From Timema cristinae (lineage: Eukaryota > Arthropoda > Insecta > Phasmatodea > Timematidae), in NCBI GenBank assembly GCA_039000515.1, contig JBCFYV010000012.1, forward strand, positions 35,082,562 through 35,146,561: DNA of 64,000 nt, given 5' to 3'. Shown piece after piece: positions 36,120 to 47,258 of this stretch (within the stretch, counting starts at the first letter, position 1; the number at the start of each line of letters is the position of its first letter). The notes below the pieces were generated by a model. That model searched no databases. It was not told where the DNA came from and worked only from the letters and a program-made list of their open reading frames with translations. The position numbers and the translations under genes are program-made.

Positions 36120-37331
36120 ACTCCAGATAGGAAGGGTGAATCGTGGTGATTTAATGCAACTTAATGGCTTAGAATGGTTGCAAATAAAACACACGCAAAA
36201 TGAATTTTTAACCAAATTAAAATCACCATTGAAAATATGGGTGTAAGTGGGAAAATGTAACTGTGTGCTTTAACGGCGTTTCCACCATGACGACTGATTG
36301 CACAGGAGTCAGAAGAGTATAGGCAAGATGTATGGATATGATTGGTTCCATTGTGTACGCACACTGTTTGAATCTTACCTTATCATCAAGATTATTTATA
36401 ATTGTATTTAAAGCGGCCCAAACCGACAAAGTGTGTTTGAGATACTGGTTAAGACAACTGATTCCAAACTGAAAGCGTTAAAGTCACAAGTGGACCAGTC
36501 ACGCTGAGGTTGTTCGTGAACTGTTGATGGCAGTCATTGTATCTATATAAAAGGCAGTTGAAGATACAATTGATGCTAAATTAAGAGGCACTAGCAAAGA
36601 GATATTGCTGCAAATGCAATTGTTTGATTTTAAAGTAAGTTTATAAATAAAAGAGACAATCCTTCAGATTCTGCTTAAAACCAGCAACATTTTTCAGTCA
36701 TCAACCATGGAGCTTTGTGAGGCCATAGATGAGGTATAAAACCTGTCTGAAACTTTATTTGAAATGTGACTGATGAACAGCCTATTAAGATAAAATACGC
36801 TACAACTGAAGGATTCTTAAAAAAATAATCAGTTTGGTGCCGGAAACAAGAAAAGGGCAATGTATTTTTTAACGAAATTTCTGACACAACTGCTACTAAC
36901 AATACCAAGCAAGACGAAATCAAGCGCTTCACCAACAACCTTTGGTAGACTCTCTCTCACAAGGATAGAACTTAAGGCATTCACAGGAAACAAAATAGGT
37001 AGTCAAAAATGTAGGAAAGATAATGAAACCCAAACTTTAAGGATGCACATCAAATAGCATCCAACTCTTGAGTAAAAACTTCAATCTAAATACTTCTGAG
37101 CTGGAAACTGAAGTGAGGCTGCTGAGAGATAAGAGGGTGCAAAACCTCCCACCTACCAATATGAGTGACTACTGGCTGAAAAGGTTGGCAGAATTAGACA
37201 AGAGGAAAACTTACGAAAGTTTTGATTGTCTCCTCCAGAATTTTTTAGTCATCACAGTTACGAACTCTTCGTGTAAGAAGAGTTTCTCAAAAAATACTAG
37301 TTTAAAATCAAAGTTGCGTTCGACAAAATAA
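36120..37331 (+). pseudogene. Second, much older hAT (ZMYM1-like) transposase remnant
   Basis: Pieces in several frames follow the order of ZMYM1-like transposases: a YAHCLNLTL-like segment near 36350-36380 (the C-x-H-x-L-N-L motif), MELCEAID near 36705, and the C-terminal dimerisation domain at 37068-37331 with SDYWLKRLAEL, VTNSSCKKSFSKNTSLKSKL and RSTK (family consensus S-x-x-R-S-F-S-x-L-K). Many stops and frameshifts separate them. It is on the opposite strand to, and a different lineage from, the element at 54135-57624. Terminal repeats were not found. Confidence 0.7.
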
Positions 37332-38372
37332 ACCAATAAAGATTTAATTATCTGGTGGTCCCATTTATTGAACGACTTGGTTATGGAAAAAAAGAAATCG
37401 AAGATATTATTTATTACTTTGAAAGAAGGTAGGCCTACTGTACATTTTACTAGGAAAATGCCACTGTAGACTTTACACTATTTTACTTCCCAATTACTGT
37501 TTATAGAAAAAAACTTATTGGTAAAGGAACTTCTTAATTTCATCAATAAAATATTCCATTGTTATTTCTTTAGGAACTAAATGTATAAATTTTTGAATTT
37601 TTGAAAATGAAGCAATGTTTTCATAAGGTAAAGAACATTAAAGTAAAATCAAAACAATGTGTCCTAATTTTTCTGTCGTATACTATTAGGGCATTTGTAA
37701 AATGCACAAAAAAATTAGGAGGAAAACAAGCTTGCAAAACATTATTGGAAAATCAAACCATGGACAGGGAAAGTATATTATATTAATTTGGCAGGGGGAT
37801 GTTAAGTTAATGCCTGGTTCTGAGGCTATATGATGGCTCTTTGTTGAAATAACATTTTAATTTTTTTTAGACTGCAACCCCATTGTAAGAATGCTGGTTA
37901 CGCTTATGCCCACGGGATGAGATGGCAATAATGCCATATTATTAGTGTTATTTTATAAGTGAGTGCAATACTTCAATCTCGACACCCAAAATAGCGTTCG
38001 TTTCTTTTTAAAAAAATAAGAAAGCTTTGATTTTTCATGAACATATTTGAAGTATATTACTAAATGCTGTGATATATTTCACCATAAAATCATTTTTCGA
38101 TCAGATAATAAACAGTATTTTAACATCGACTAGTGATCAAATTACACCTCTAACACAATCAGCTTGTCCACCGCTATGGGCCATCAGACACATACAGTCC
38201 AATTTCCATAGGAAAAACCTTATTAAGTAACAGCTATAAACGTTACAAGATCTAAATTCCCATACTCATGCATCAAGTTGTGCTATCTGCAGCTGACTCT
38301 TTTGATATATATTATCAATACTTATAAAATAGTTCAAATATATAAAATATATATAAATACAGATATATATAT

Positions 38373-38408
<36 letters not shown>

Positions 38409-38849
38409 ATATAATCAATGTTGACCACAAATCATGCTCGTATTTTCTGAAAGTCTCTTTCTACCATATTCCTACTCCTAAGTATATATTCTTGACTAGA
38501 TGACATTCATTTTTATAAGCCCTAAAAGGTTTTTCTTGGAAATGTACTGTACATATGCACATGGGTATTCGACACGTATGCAACCATTCACAGTAAAACG
38601 TAGTGTAAGAAAAGCTCGCATCTCTTCCAGAGAGAGTAAATCAACCAGATGTTCTAGACACAAGCCTCATGCTGTGGCCAGGCTCACCTAAGGAGTTTTC
38701 CCCCCCTAAGACCTGTGCTAACATTTTAAGATAATTTGTTGGCTCGAATCTCTGTGGAGTCGGAGTTTATTATTCCAATATATTCGTGAAAGCAGGTAGA
38801 CTCTTCTATAAATGTGATTTTAGGTGTTAGTGAACGTTTGATTTATATA

Positions 38850-39095
38850 TTATAGAGTCTTACTACCTAATCAGGCTATACTTATACATTATAACTATTG
38901 AAATGGGTTAGGGATGAGGAAGGAAGCATTTTAGAGGTAATATACCCAAATTTTCATGGAAGGATAATACGAAACCATTTAGGGAACAGCACCCTTAGTA
39001 GACCCAACCGGTATTTTAACCCCGATCTTCCCATCATCAGCAGGCCAGTCTAACACTAGATTGATGCTTTAGACTATTCGACCTCTAAAGTTGGT
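38850..39095 (-). mobile_element. Family B-like SINE, old
   Basis: A diverged family B sequence: tail remnant GAGTCTTACTACCTAATC, body GAAACCATTTAGGGAACAG, and a tRNA-like head at the right (TTCGACCTCTAAAGTTGG). No target repeats recognised. Confidence 0.75.
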
Positions 39096-39114
39096 TATTT
39101 GTTAAAAGCTAAAG

Positions 39115-39146
<32 letters not shown>

Positions 39147-39224
39147 CATATATTATATATACATAATATATGTAAACACACACACACATGCTATATTTAT
39201 ATATAATTATATTCCTGTCTGCGC

Positions 39225-39472
39225 GTGTTTTCCGTTTATTATTGTCTACCCGGGCTATCTGAATATTTATACTGGTGGATCAAGGAATAATAAGTTAACA
39301 TTATTGAGAAATGCTCCCGCATTTGTCGGGAGGAAGTGTGAAGAATCAGTTAAGAAAATTCACACTCAGGAGCACTCGAATGGGATTCCAATCCCAACCT
39401 TCCTGTTAACGGCAAACTAGACCAGATGAGGTTGAATTACGTCTTAGCCTGCCTTACCACCTATGTGTCTTA
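39225..39472 (-). mobile_element. Family B-like SINE, very diverged
   Basis: It is 130 bp right of the previous one, in the same orientation. It retains the body (CTCCCGCATTTGTCGGGAGG) and box-B-like region (GGGATTCCAATCCCAACC) but little of the tail. Confidence 0.6.
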
Positions 39473-39828
39473 TTAATATCAATAAGTAGGGGCCTACAAG
39501 ACCGCTATGATCAGCAATCTTAGTTATGAGTAACCAAAGTGTTATTTTTATGCTAAGAGTTTTAGAAGCCTTTGGGACTTTCCTAAAATTACGCTAATCT
39601 AAGTACATAGGATGAGGAAGACAAGTTTTAATAAAAATCTACCTTTTCCCACAAGAAGCAAGGATGGTAAAACAAACTCCCGTTAGAATCACAGTGTGTA
39701 AAACAATTATCCGAGCCTTAAGCAATTATTGCTATTAATATTATTGCTATTGGTGGGTCATGAGTTTCTCCCAGGGAAATCTAGGAATGACGGAACTGTA
39801 TTAATAAGTTATTTCCTCCCCCTAGGTA

Positions 39829-40062
39829 CAGTAGCCCGTGGCTTCTTTGGTGCTAACTGACAGCTCACAGCTGACTTCTGACAGTCAACATTTAGGTATA
39901 TACCTAAATTTTGACTGTCAGAAGTGACAGCTGCTAAAAACATGTTTTTGCAGATCATATGGTTCGGCGTATGGATACATAATTTGGTCTGGTAGCTTTT
40001 CAAAGCCATCAGCTGTCATCTATGAGCTGTCAGTCAGCACCAAAGAATCCATGGGGTTACTG
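39829..40062 (-). mobile_element. MITE of a TA-flanked family, third member
   Basis: It has the same ends and interior as 4688-4902, in reverse orientation and somewhat longer. It starts CAGTAGCCCGTGGCTTCTTT, ends GGGGTTACTG, and is flanked by TA on both sides (39827-39828, 40063-40064). A TA duplication fits the Tc1/mariner group, though no transposase is present. Confidence 0.87.
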
Positions 40063-40274
40063 TATCCATTATAACACTCACACAAACAATAGCTAACTGA
40101 ACGAGTATATGTGGGTATCGGTTTTCAAAGGCACGTTTAATATTAAACGAGAGAAAACAATTTACTAGTACAGTGTCATCAAGTGGAGCTTGCCCCTGTA
40201 AACAATCCATCCAACACCACTGAATGTTACTAATATTACTAAAATTAATAGTAGATTTAATTTAATTAAACAGA

Positions 40275-40390
40275 GGCCAGAATCGGTGTGTGCATTGTTT
40301 AAGGCATCACTCTCATAATATACTGGATTGCTGGTAACGGGGTGGCATTGGGTTCGAATCACAACAGGGTGTACTAAGGATTAAAAAAAA
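40275..40390 (+). mobile_element. Family B-like SINE head fragment
   Basis: Contains GTTTAAGGCATCACTCTC and a box-B-like GGGTTCGAATCAC, followed by GGGTGTACTAAGGATT and an A-run. The rest of the element is not recognisable. Confidence 0.6.
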
Positions 40391-40789
40391 AAATGCAATT
40401 TCTTATCAATCTCACAAAACTTTGAGTAAATTCTTTCTATATTATACCTTCATATCCTCTCTTCCATGAGTGTAAACATGTGACAAGCCAGATAGGTAGT
40501 AATACGCGAAAAAGTAAAAATAGTAGTGTAGGGGCCTAATGACGATTAAATTAATATTAAAACTAGTACTTTTATAATAAGTTAGTATAAATAAATTGTA
40601 TGACGCTATCACACTAACTTTCTCATATTGTTTATTTTAGTTTCGATGAAAATGTTCAAAAACAGGTTTTTAGTAAATTACCTCTTAATCATAAAACAAT
40701 CACATAATCTGGTTAGTTACAATAAAAGAATCTTTATCTATAAATATTAAAATAAATTGTTGATTTTTTAACAAATTTCAAATTTTCCA

Positions 40790-41690
40790 AAATAAATTGT
40801 GTGTAAGCCACCCTAAAATACTTTGTAATTTGTAAAAATAAAACGCATTTTTACTCATTATGAAAAACTATTTCCAAATACCCATTTTTATCTCAATCTT
40901 CAAGGCTATTTTGGAAAAATCTCATATTTTATATTATTTGTCATGAGTAAACTACCCTTAGATTAATGTATTTTAGAAAGTTAGGAAACATTATTCATTA
41001 TAAGTTCCCGATATCTATTTTGAACCAAATAAATAAAGGTATTTTCAAAATATTAAAAATTCACTAAAAATTTTCAAAAAAATACTAATCCCAAAACAAA
41101 ATATACACTGTTATTTGGGAAATCAACCACTTCCAAATATCCATTTCAAACAAAATCATTAGATCCATTTTTAAGATTTTTTTAGCACCGCGTTTTACTA
41201 CCCGTTCGAGCTATACGCCTTTAGGATAGTATAAGAAAAAAAAATTAGTCATCATAAAACCACCCTCAGACAAATTTTTACCACAAAAATCAGTACACGG
41301 TGTTATTTGTAATGTCAAACACTTCCAAATCGTTAGACATATTTAAAACACATTTCAAGTTTTTGAAAATTCAGTCATCATTAAACTACACATACATGAG
41401 TTTTTACACCAAAAACAAAATGTATACTTTGTTATTTGTCATATAGTTCATACCACATAATCTCCAGATATAAATTTTGGACAAAATAATAGTTATTTTC
41501 GAATTAGAGTTTTCAACAATTTCCCGCCAGTAAACTACCCTTCAACATATTTTTGCCCAAAAGCCAACTTAGTTATAAAATGTTATTTGTCATGTCAAAA
41601 AAATCCTATAAATGCATTTTAAACAAAATTGTTAATCGTTTTAATTTTCAAAATTTTTAAAAAAAGTCACTCATAAGGAAACTCCTCTTC
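40790..41690 (+). repeat. Degenerate AT-rich tandem array
   Basis: Units of very roughly 190 bp recur with strong divergence, each with GTTATTTGTCATGTCAAA, CCATTTTAAACAAAAT, TTTTCAAAATTTT and CAGTAAACTACCCT-like words in that order. A SINE tail fragment interrupts it. Similar units are at 4205-4530 and 46560-46890. Confidence 0.65.
41183..41228 (-). repeat. SINE tail fragment interrupting a degenerate array
   Basis: TAGCACCGCGTTTTACTACC and GTTCGAGCTATACGCC match the shared A/B tail. It sits inside the AT-rich tandem array at 40790-41690. Confidence 0.7.
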
Positions 41691-41860
41691 ATTTGAGGGC
41701 TAGTATCAAAATAAAAAATGTTCTGAGGTATAGTTCTTATAAAATCTAAATATCAAGTTTGAACAAAGCCTGTCCAACCGTTTCGGATCCATGACCAGGG
41801 ACATATAGACAGACAGACAGATATGGGGACAGAATTGTAAAATCCACTTCTTTGGGTTCG
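41690..41860 (+). repeat. Non-LTR 3'-end-like fragment
   Basis: TATCAAGTTTGAACAAAGCC, GTCCAACCGTTTCGGATCC and GACAGACAGACAGAT resemble the 3' terminal text of RTE-type remnants. A related fragment (AAATTTGAACGAAATCTATC) is at about 5040-5160 and 47395-47515. All lie next to degenerate tandem arrays. Confidence 0.45.
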
Positions 41861-41961
41861 TAAAACATATCGTAATCTAATCTCGAGTTCGATTTTTCAT
41901 GACTACAATACTTTTTCTTGATATGAGAAATTAAAAATAATGGAAGTGTTACTAGCCACAG

Positions 41962-42131
41962 CTTGTGAATATGTAGAATTCCAGGCCTCCACCGTGGTTC
42001 GGAACCCACGTTACACTTTAGGTCCTCCATTTCATCTCACAATCATCCTACCATGACCTATGAGCGTAAGTGAGTATTGCCCGAACGGGTAGTAAGACGT
42101 GGTGCTAATATTATTAATAATAATAATAATC
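41962..42131 (+). mobile_element. Truncated family A SINE in mARC intron 3
   Basis: It matches the 3' half of family A (CCACCGTGGTTCGGAAC, then TTGCCCGAACGGGTAGTAAG and a TAA-rich tail). It is more diverged than the other copies. Flanking target repeats were not identified. Confidence 0.85.
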
Positions 42132-42180
42132 TACTTCTAACTTAATACCAGTAAGTTAATAATTAAAATTATTATTATTT

Positions 42181-42420
42181 TCATTTTTCATTTATTTGAG
42201 GTATTTAACATACACTTTCTGAACAGAATGATGTATATCAGTACATAACTTATAAGCTAACTTAAATCTAGAACAGACAACAACATCCAGCCCCCAGTCG
42301 TTAAATTAATCACTGTGAAAGGGGAAGCCCACATTTCACCCATGATAAAAAAAAAATTGCCATATTAGGAATCAAACCCAGGACTCTTAGCTAACTAGAC
42401 AGGCACGCTAACGACTGAGC

Positions 42421-42423
<3 letters not shown>
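42181..42423 (-). mobile_element. tRNA-derived SINE, family D, in mARC intron 3
   Basis: On the minus strand it begins TAGCTCAGTCGTTAGCGTG (box-A-like) and has GGGTTTGATTCC (box-B-like), then AAATGTGGGCTTCCCCTTTC. The body resembles 3797-4020. Copy 1 of the large repeat retains only the head (1-71), because the window starts inside it. The element abuts the (TAA)n tract next to the exon 3 donor. Confidence 0.83.

Positions 42424-42469
<46 letters not shown>
42421..42469 (+). repeat. (TAA)n microsatellite by mARC exon 3 (copy 2)
   Basis: Counterpart of 72-117; the last unit differs (TAACAACATT against TAAAACATT). It lies about 27 bp into intron 3. Confidence 0.95.
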
Positions 42470-42471
<2 letters not shown>

Positions 42472-42496
42472 CATTGCGAGTAATCTCCATATATAC

Positions 42497-42692
42497 CGTG
42501 TCGTGGTCAGTGAGGCTGGTGTAAACGGCATGGAAGGCGGCCAATGCACCCACCGACACTCTTCTTCTAGAGACGACAGGGATTAAGTGGTACCCCAGAC
42601 GTATGCCGGGACGTCCCTGGATGTACTGGGACATCCACAGGGCTGCCTCCTCCCCGCAGTCTACCGTTTCCACTAGCTCGTTGAACGACATG
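42497..42692 (-). CDS. mARC (MTARC1/2 homologue): mARC / MOSC-domain protein, exon 3 (copy 2, intact)
   Basis: The 196-bp exon encodes residues 148-212 and completes T147. Its acceptor ctgtag follows a pyrimidine-rich stretch; the donor is gtatat. A longer open frame extends upstream to an ATG at 42751, but only the acceptor at 42693 gives a phase compatible with exon 2 and puts E-C-T-M-S-F in register with the family's K-C-R-V-H-G. The diagnostic motif is VDCGEEAALW (vertebrate RDCGEAAAQW). The end (TDHDT) joins exon 4's GAYSD in phase 0, matching vertebrate D-Q-I-A-Y-S-D. A (TAA)n tract and SINE begin about 27 bp into the following intron. Confidence 0.88.
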
Positions 42693-42854
42693 CTACAGTC
42701 AGACACATACAGCAAAGCACGTGAAGGTAGGTTTGCTTCATGGACCCGCATCTAGCAACAATTGGGGATGGATGTAGTGCGCATGCGTTGGATCTAGCAA
42801 GGTTAGCGTGGAGTATATTTTGTGAAACGAGATTGTCAAAGGACCACTTTAAAC

Positions 42855-43072
42855 ATGAGAGCGTGATGCGTCCAGAAAATGATGCCACTTGTATGATTTG
42901 AGCTTACTACGCCTAAAAGAGTATTCCACTTGTGATATTAGAGTGTTCCACGCCTAATAAAACCACGCCGCTTGTGAGCTAGAGCGTGCCGCGTCCAGAA
43001 GAAAATGCCGCTTGTGAGTTAGAGCATGCTGCATCCAGAAAATATGGTCACTTGTGAGTTTTGCCGCTTGTT
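42855..43072 (+). repeat. Degenerate tandem repeat, about 55-bp unit (copy 2)
   Basis: Counterpart of 503-719. Confidence 0.75.
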
Positions 43073-43364
43073 ATTGGTTCGGCCAGACTGACAAGCGTGC
43101 GAGCGAGCAACTGAGCGACTGCGTGGCCAAACTGGCGAGCGAAAGAGCACGTGATTAGCAGTTAGCTCTCGGTAGTTGTTGAAGAGAAGGCAAAGGTTCG
43201 AATCTTGGCTAAGTGAACTGAGGGTTATTTTTGACAGGTGATTTATTGTTGTATTTTTCCCATCCTCTATCCGCGCTGTTGGTGATTATTATTTGTATAG
43301 GCCTACTTTGATTATAATATTGAAGTATTTTAACATATATATAATATTGTGTGTGTGTGTCTAG

Positions 43365-43699
43365 ACAGTCTAGTTTACAGGCTCTAGGCAATATTATTGT
43401 AAGTTGGTTCATCAAGTGCTAGGAAAACTTCTCAATTTGACATTATATATATTTTTAATAATTATCTATAGGCTTAGCACACTTGCTACTAACAGCCTAA
43501 TTTAATGAGTAAGATCATAAATCATACATATATACAGGTATGGTTTATGATCTTACCAATTGAATTAGGCCGTTAGTAGCAAGTGTGCTAAGCCTATAGA
43601 TAATTATTTTAAAAAATATCATGTCAAATTGAGAAGTTTTCCTAGCAATCGATGAACCAACATACAATAATATTGCCTAGAGCCTGTAAACTAGACTGT
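43365..43699. repeat. 335-bp palindrome / foldback element (copy 2)
   Basis: Same length and arms as 1011-1345. Flanking differences from copy 1 are in the adjacent AT/GT microsatellite. Confidence 0.92.
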
Positions 43700-44584
43700 T
43701 CCGGGTCGAGCGCGTACGCTTGAAAAATAGAACAACCAGTTATATCTTTCAAGCACGTCTCTCGGGTCGCTCCAGTCTGGCCACTTCTAATTACAATCAA
43801 TGTGTTTATTTTATTTTTTAGTCGCTCGCCCAGCCAGTTTGGCCGTACCCTTAGAGACCACGTTCATAAAACCCGGCTGCTTAATTAAAGTAGAGCGTTA
43901 CACGCCGAGAAAAACCTGTCGCTTTAGAGGTGACAACGTGCATGCAAGAGAACTGCACTGCACTGCGTGGTCTTCCAACAGAGCAGAGATACTCGGCCCG
44001 ATTCTTACTAGTGACGTTTGCCGACCCCAACTCCAGGATAAAGATTGATGGATAGCAATTCCGTAAACGATGGTAGAAGGCAATGGGTTCTCTTCCTTGG
44101 ACTTTTATTATAAAACGAGTATGAACTGTATGAGGATAGTTACAAGTTGTACTGTACATAAGTTAAGTATAAACATTACGAGCAAGTCTTTATTACATCA
44201 TACAGTCCCATGAACCCTTTATCTGGCCTTTTATACACCTTAGTCCCTACACGAGGGATTACCCGAATCCCTAAACCCAATCTTTACCAATATGGGCAAT
44301 CCTGAAAACAGCCCAAGAGTACTATAACGATAGTAACGCTCACGAAAGTGTAAGATAGCATCTATCACGTTAGTTAGCTGTTTTAACGGTAAGTGACAAA
44401 ACACTGTGATGTCGAATGCAGACATAACGCAAGTTATTTAATTGTACACTATGCACACATAACGGAAAAGGCAAACAAACAGAATAAACATAGAAAACAA
44501 TGAACTACAACCATAAAATATCAGAGCTTCTTCAAAACAAAAACACAAAATGGTCTCCACTATCATGAGAGTGATTTGTTAAAC

Positions 44585-44765
44585 GTTTTCACGATGATAG
44601 TTGAGGTGATAGCTGAGGTGACAAGCCAAAGTGTGGTGAGTTTAATCTTGCGATAGTACTATCATGACAGTGAGAGAGTGATAGTTAGCTTGTTTATATG
44701 ATGAGAGTATCGTGATAGTTTCTATCGTGGTAGCAACTAACACAGTTTACTATCGCCGTGAAAAC
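44585..44765. mobile_element. MITE-like element with GATAGT motifs (copy 2)
   Basis: Counterpart of 2231-2411, identical where compared. Confidence 0.6.
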
Positions 44766-45268
44766 CACGCTTAAATCTACAAACAAGACTGTAACAAGAA
44801 TGAGACGCGTGCTCGTTCCTAAAAATTGACTATTCTTTCACTACACAAGTGCATTCCAGCTTGGGGTTCATGGCCTATAAGTATGTGACCATTTCTTGCA
44901 CACCTCTTCAAAATTACACATCTAGACACGTCCACGTTAAACTACAACAATTTGAAGCGTTAACTCTACAGCTGTCATATCTGAGATCCCTAGCCCTCCA
45001 TCATTTATTGAATTGGGTGAAAGCCATCAATTGTATTTATAGCAGCTATACCAGGATTGCGTTAACTAGCCTGTTAAATTACTTGCCCAAGAAGACTAAT
45101 TTATTTAGGGAAATGTTTTAGAACGTTACTGATATATAATTAACTAAAAACAAACGCTATGACGACACGATTTTATTTGAATAAACTCTTACCGTACTAA
45201 GATTATTCTTATCTGAGGAATCTATGTTGTGTATTTAAATAGCGTAGGCCCTACTAAAAATGTAAATC

Positions 45269-45300
<32 letters not shown>

Positions 45301-46150
45301 GGTGTTTAAATATAAATATTTTAAAGTCACTATATCGGGGCAGTTACGAATTCTCTAATAGTGAGATGGATGTTAATACTTTGTGCACTATTTTTAAGAG
45401 CTTATGTTTTATTATTATTGTTATTATTTAAAAATATACTTAAGTCATTTTTATGAATGTCTGCGTGAACTGAGTTGAACTGAAAACTGGGTTGGTGCAT
45501 TTCAGAAATATAAGTTACTCATTTCTCATGGCATCGACGGCAAGGGAGCATTTAAACGTGCATGAGGAGCTCGCCCTACTGAACCTTCACACCACTTTGC
45601 AATTTCCCACGACCTTTCTCCTCGATTGCCAGACAGCCATTTCCCAATTATATATGAGCGATGGCTGCTGTGAGACGGTAATTATTTCCTCCAGGCAATT
45701 AACATGGAACCACCACCTTCTCCCAACATCCAGGGAAATCGATGCTATTACTCTTAACGTGGGGATGTAGGGAACGCGGTCTAAGACCAATGTTTTTGAA
45801 GTTTGTATAACAAACAATTATTTTTTTTGCTAAATAAATAAACTATATCTCCAGTAGAAACATATTGTTTAATTTTCTACACATGGTTATATCAACAATT
45901 ATTGAATATCTGTCAGGATCATAGCGGCATTAGATAAGAAAGCTTTTAAATGAAGAGAAAAAAGTGTCACTAAATTACAGGAAACTCTTGACAAATATTA
46001 AAGAACTGTTGAGGTCACCATGTGAATAAAATTAAACTTATGTTTCTGCTGGGGAAATATTTTATTTATTTTGGATAAAAAAAAGTTTTGCTATACAAAG
46101 TGCACAAGAAAACGCCGACCTTTTCTCGCGTCACATACACTCCCACCTTA

Positions 46151-46375
46151 TCTTTATTTATTTGAGGTATTTAACGTGTACATTATGAACCAGCTGATTA
46201 TATCACCACATTACTTATAAACTTAATTTCAGAACGGACAACATCAAGACCCCTTCCATTAATTCATCACTTTGAAAGGGGAAACTCAAATTCCACCAAT
46301 GATATATTTTAGACAATGCCAGGAATATAACCTAGATCCCTTAGCTCAGCTAAAAAAACTCTACCGACTGAGATA
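46151..46375 (-). mobile_element. Family D SINE (copy 2)
   Basis: Counterpart of 3797-4020. Confidence 0.75.
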
Positions 46376-46559
46376 AAGTGTTAGACCTCCAACCTTAAAC
46401 TTCCAAGTGAGCGACAATATATTTATCAGGCTACGAAGAGGGTAAGAGTTTCCAAAACCATGCTTTGTGATTGCAAATTATAAATCTTAGTTTCTGATAT
46501 GGTGATAGCTTGAAATGTATGGTAGAACATAACCCTACATAGTTTCTCATATACCTAGT

Positions 46560-46890
46560 TTAATATAGTTTGTAACATAATTTTCAAAAATCTATTATCA
46601 GAAATACACCCTAAAATAAATTTTACTCAGAAAAAACAACATATAATTTTGTTACTCATATGAAACACATATCAGATATAGATTTTAAACCGAATTAATC
46701 ATAAATACATGTACATTATTCATCAGTAAGCTATTCCTAGATGATTATTTTATAAAAACAAACATACATTCTTATTTATCATGTAAAACATTTTATGAGT
46801 ACTCATTTTATACAAAATTGTTAGAGCCATTTTCGAAATTTTTAAAATTTTCAAAAATCAGACACCAGTAAACGACCCTAAATCTTAGAG
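46560..46890 (+). repeat. Degenerate AT-rich tandem array, short (copy 2)
   Basis: Counterpart of 4205-4530. Confidence 0.55.
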
Positions 46891-47043
46891 CTTTAATTAA
46901 AACCACTATTTCTCCTAAAGGTATGGCCATAGATTCTTCTCCTGTCTATATTCATAAAATGAAAAATTTGTGTGTCTGTATGTATATCATGAGTGTTGCC
47001 CGATATCCACCGTACGCACAGGTCTGAAATTGAAAAATAAGTG

Positions 47044-47258
47044 CAATAGCCCCATGGCCTCTTTGGTGCTGACTGACAGCTCACAGCTGAGAGATAATAG
47101 TTTTGGAAAGTTACCAGACCAAATTATGTATCCCTATGGCGAACCATATGATCTACAAAAACATGTGTTTAGTAGCTGTCACTTCTGATGGTCAAAATTT
47201 AGGTATGTACCTAAATGCCGACTGTCAGTCAGCACCAAAGAAGCCATGGGGGCTACTG
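47044..47258 (+). mobile_element. MITE of a TA-flanked family (copy 2)
   Basis: Counterpart of 4688-4902, inside mARC intron 2. Confidence 0.87.

Larger units (their letters stand above)
33531..42496 (-). other. mARC intron 3
   Basis: At 9 kb this is the largest intron. It is almost entirely mobile-element debris: a PIF/Harbinger-like element, an inverted pair of SINEs, a decayed hAT transposase, AT microsatellites, three further SINEs, a MITE and a degenerate tandem array. In 37340-38850 I see only AT-rich sequence with an (AT)n tract. No host coding sequence was recognised. Confidence 0.75.

Noticed and set aside
42693..42751. ATG at 42751 as start of the exon 3 reading frame
   Set aside because: It lies in the intron upstream of the acceptor at 42693. 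Starting there breaks the phase with exon 2 and adds residues absent from the family.
45492..45770. 92-codon plus-strand frame, also at 3138-3416, with a long overlapping minus-strand frame
   Set aside because: No recognisable domain, no coding-type splice context, and both strands are open over the same bases. It lies in an intron of mARC.
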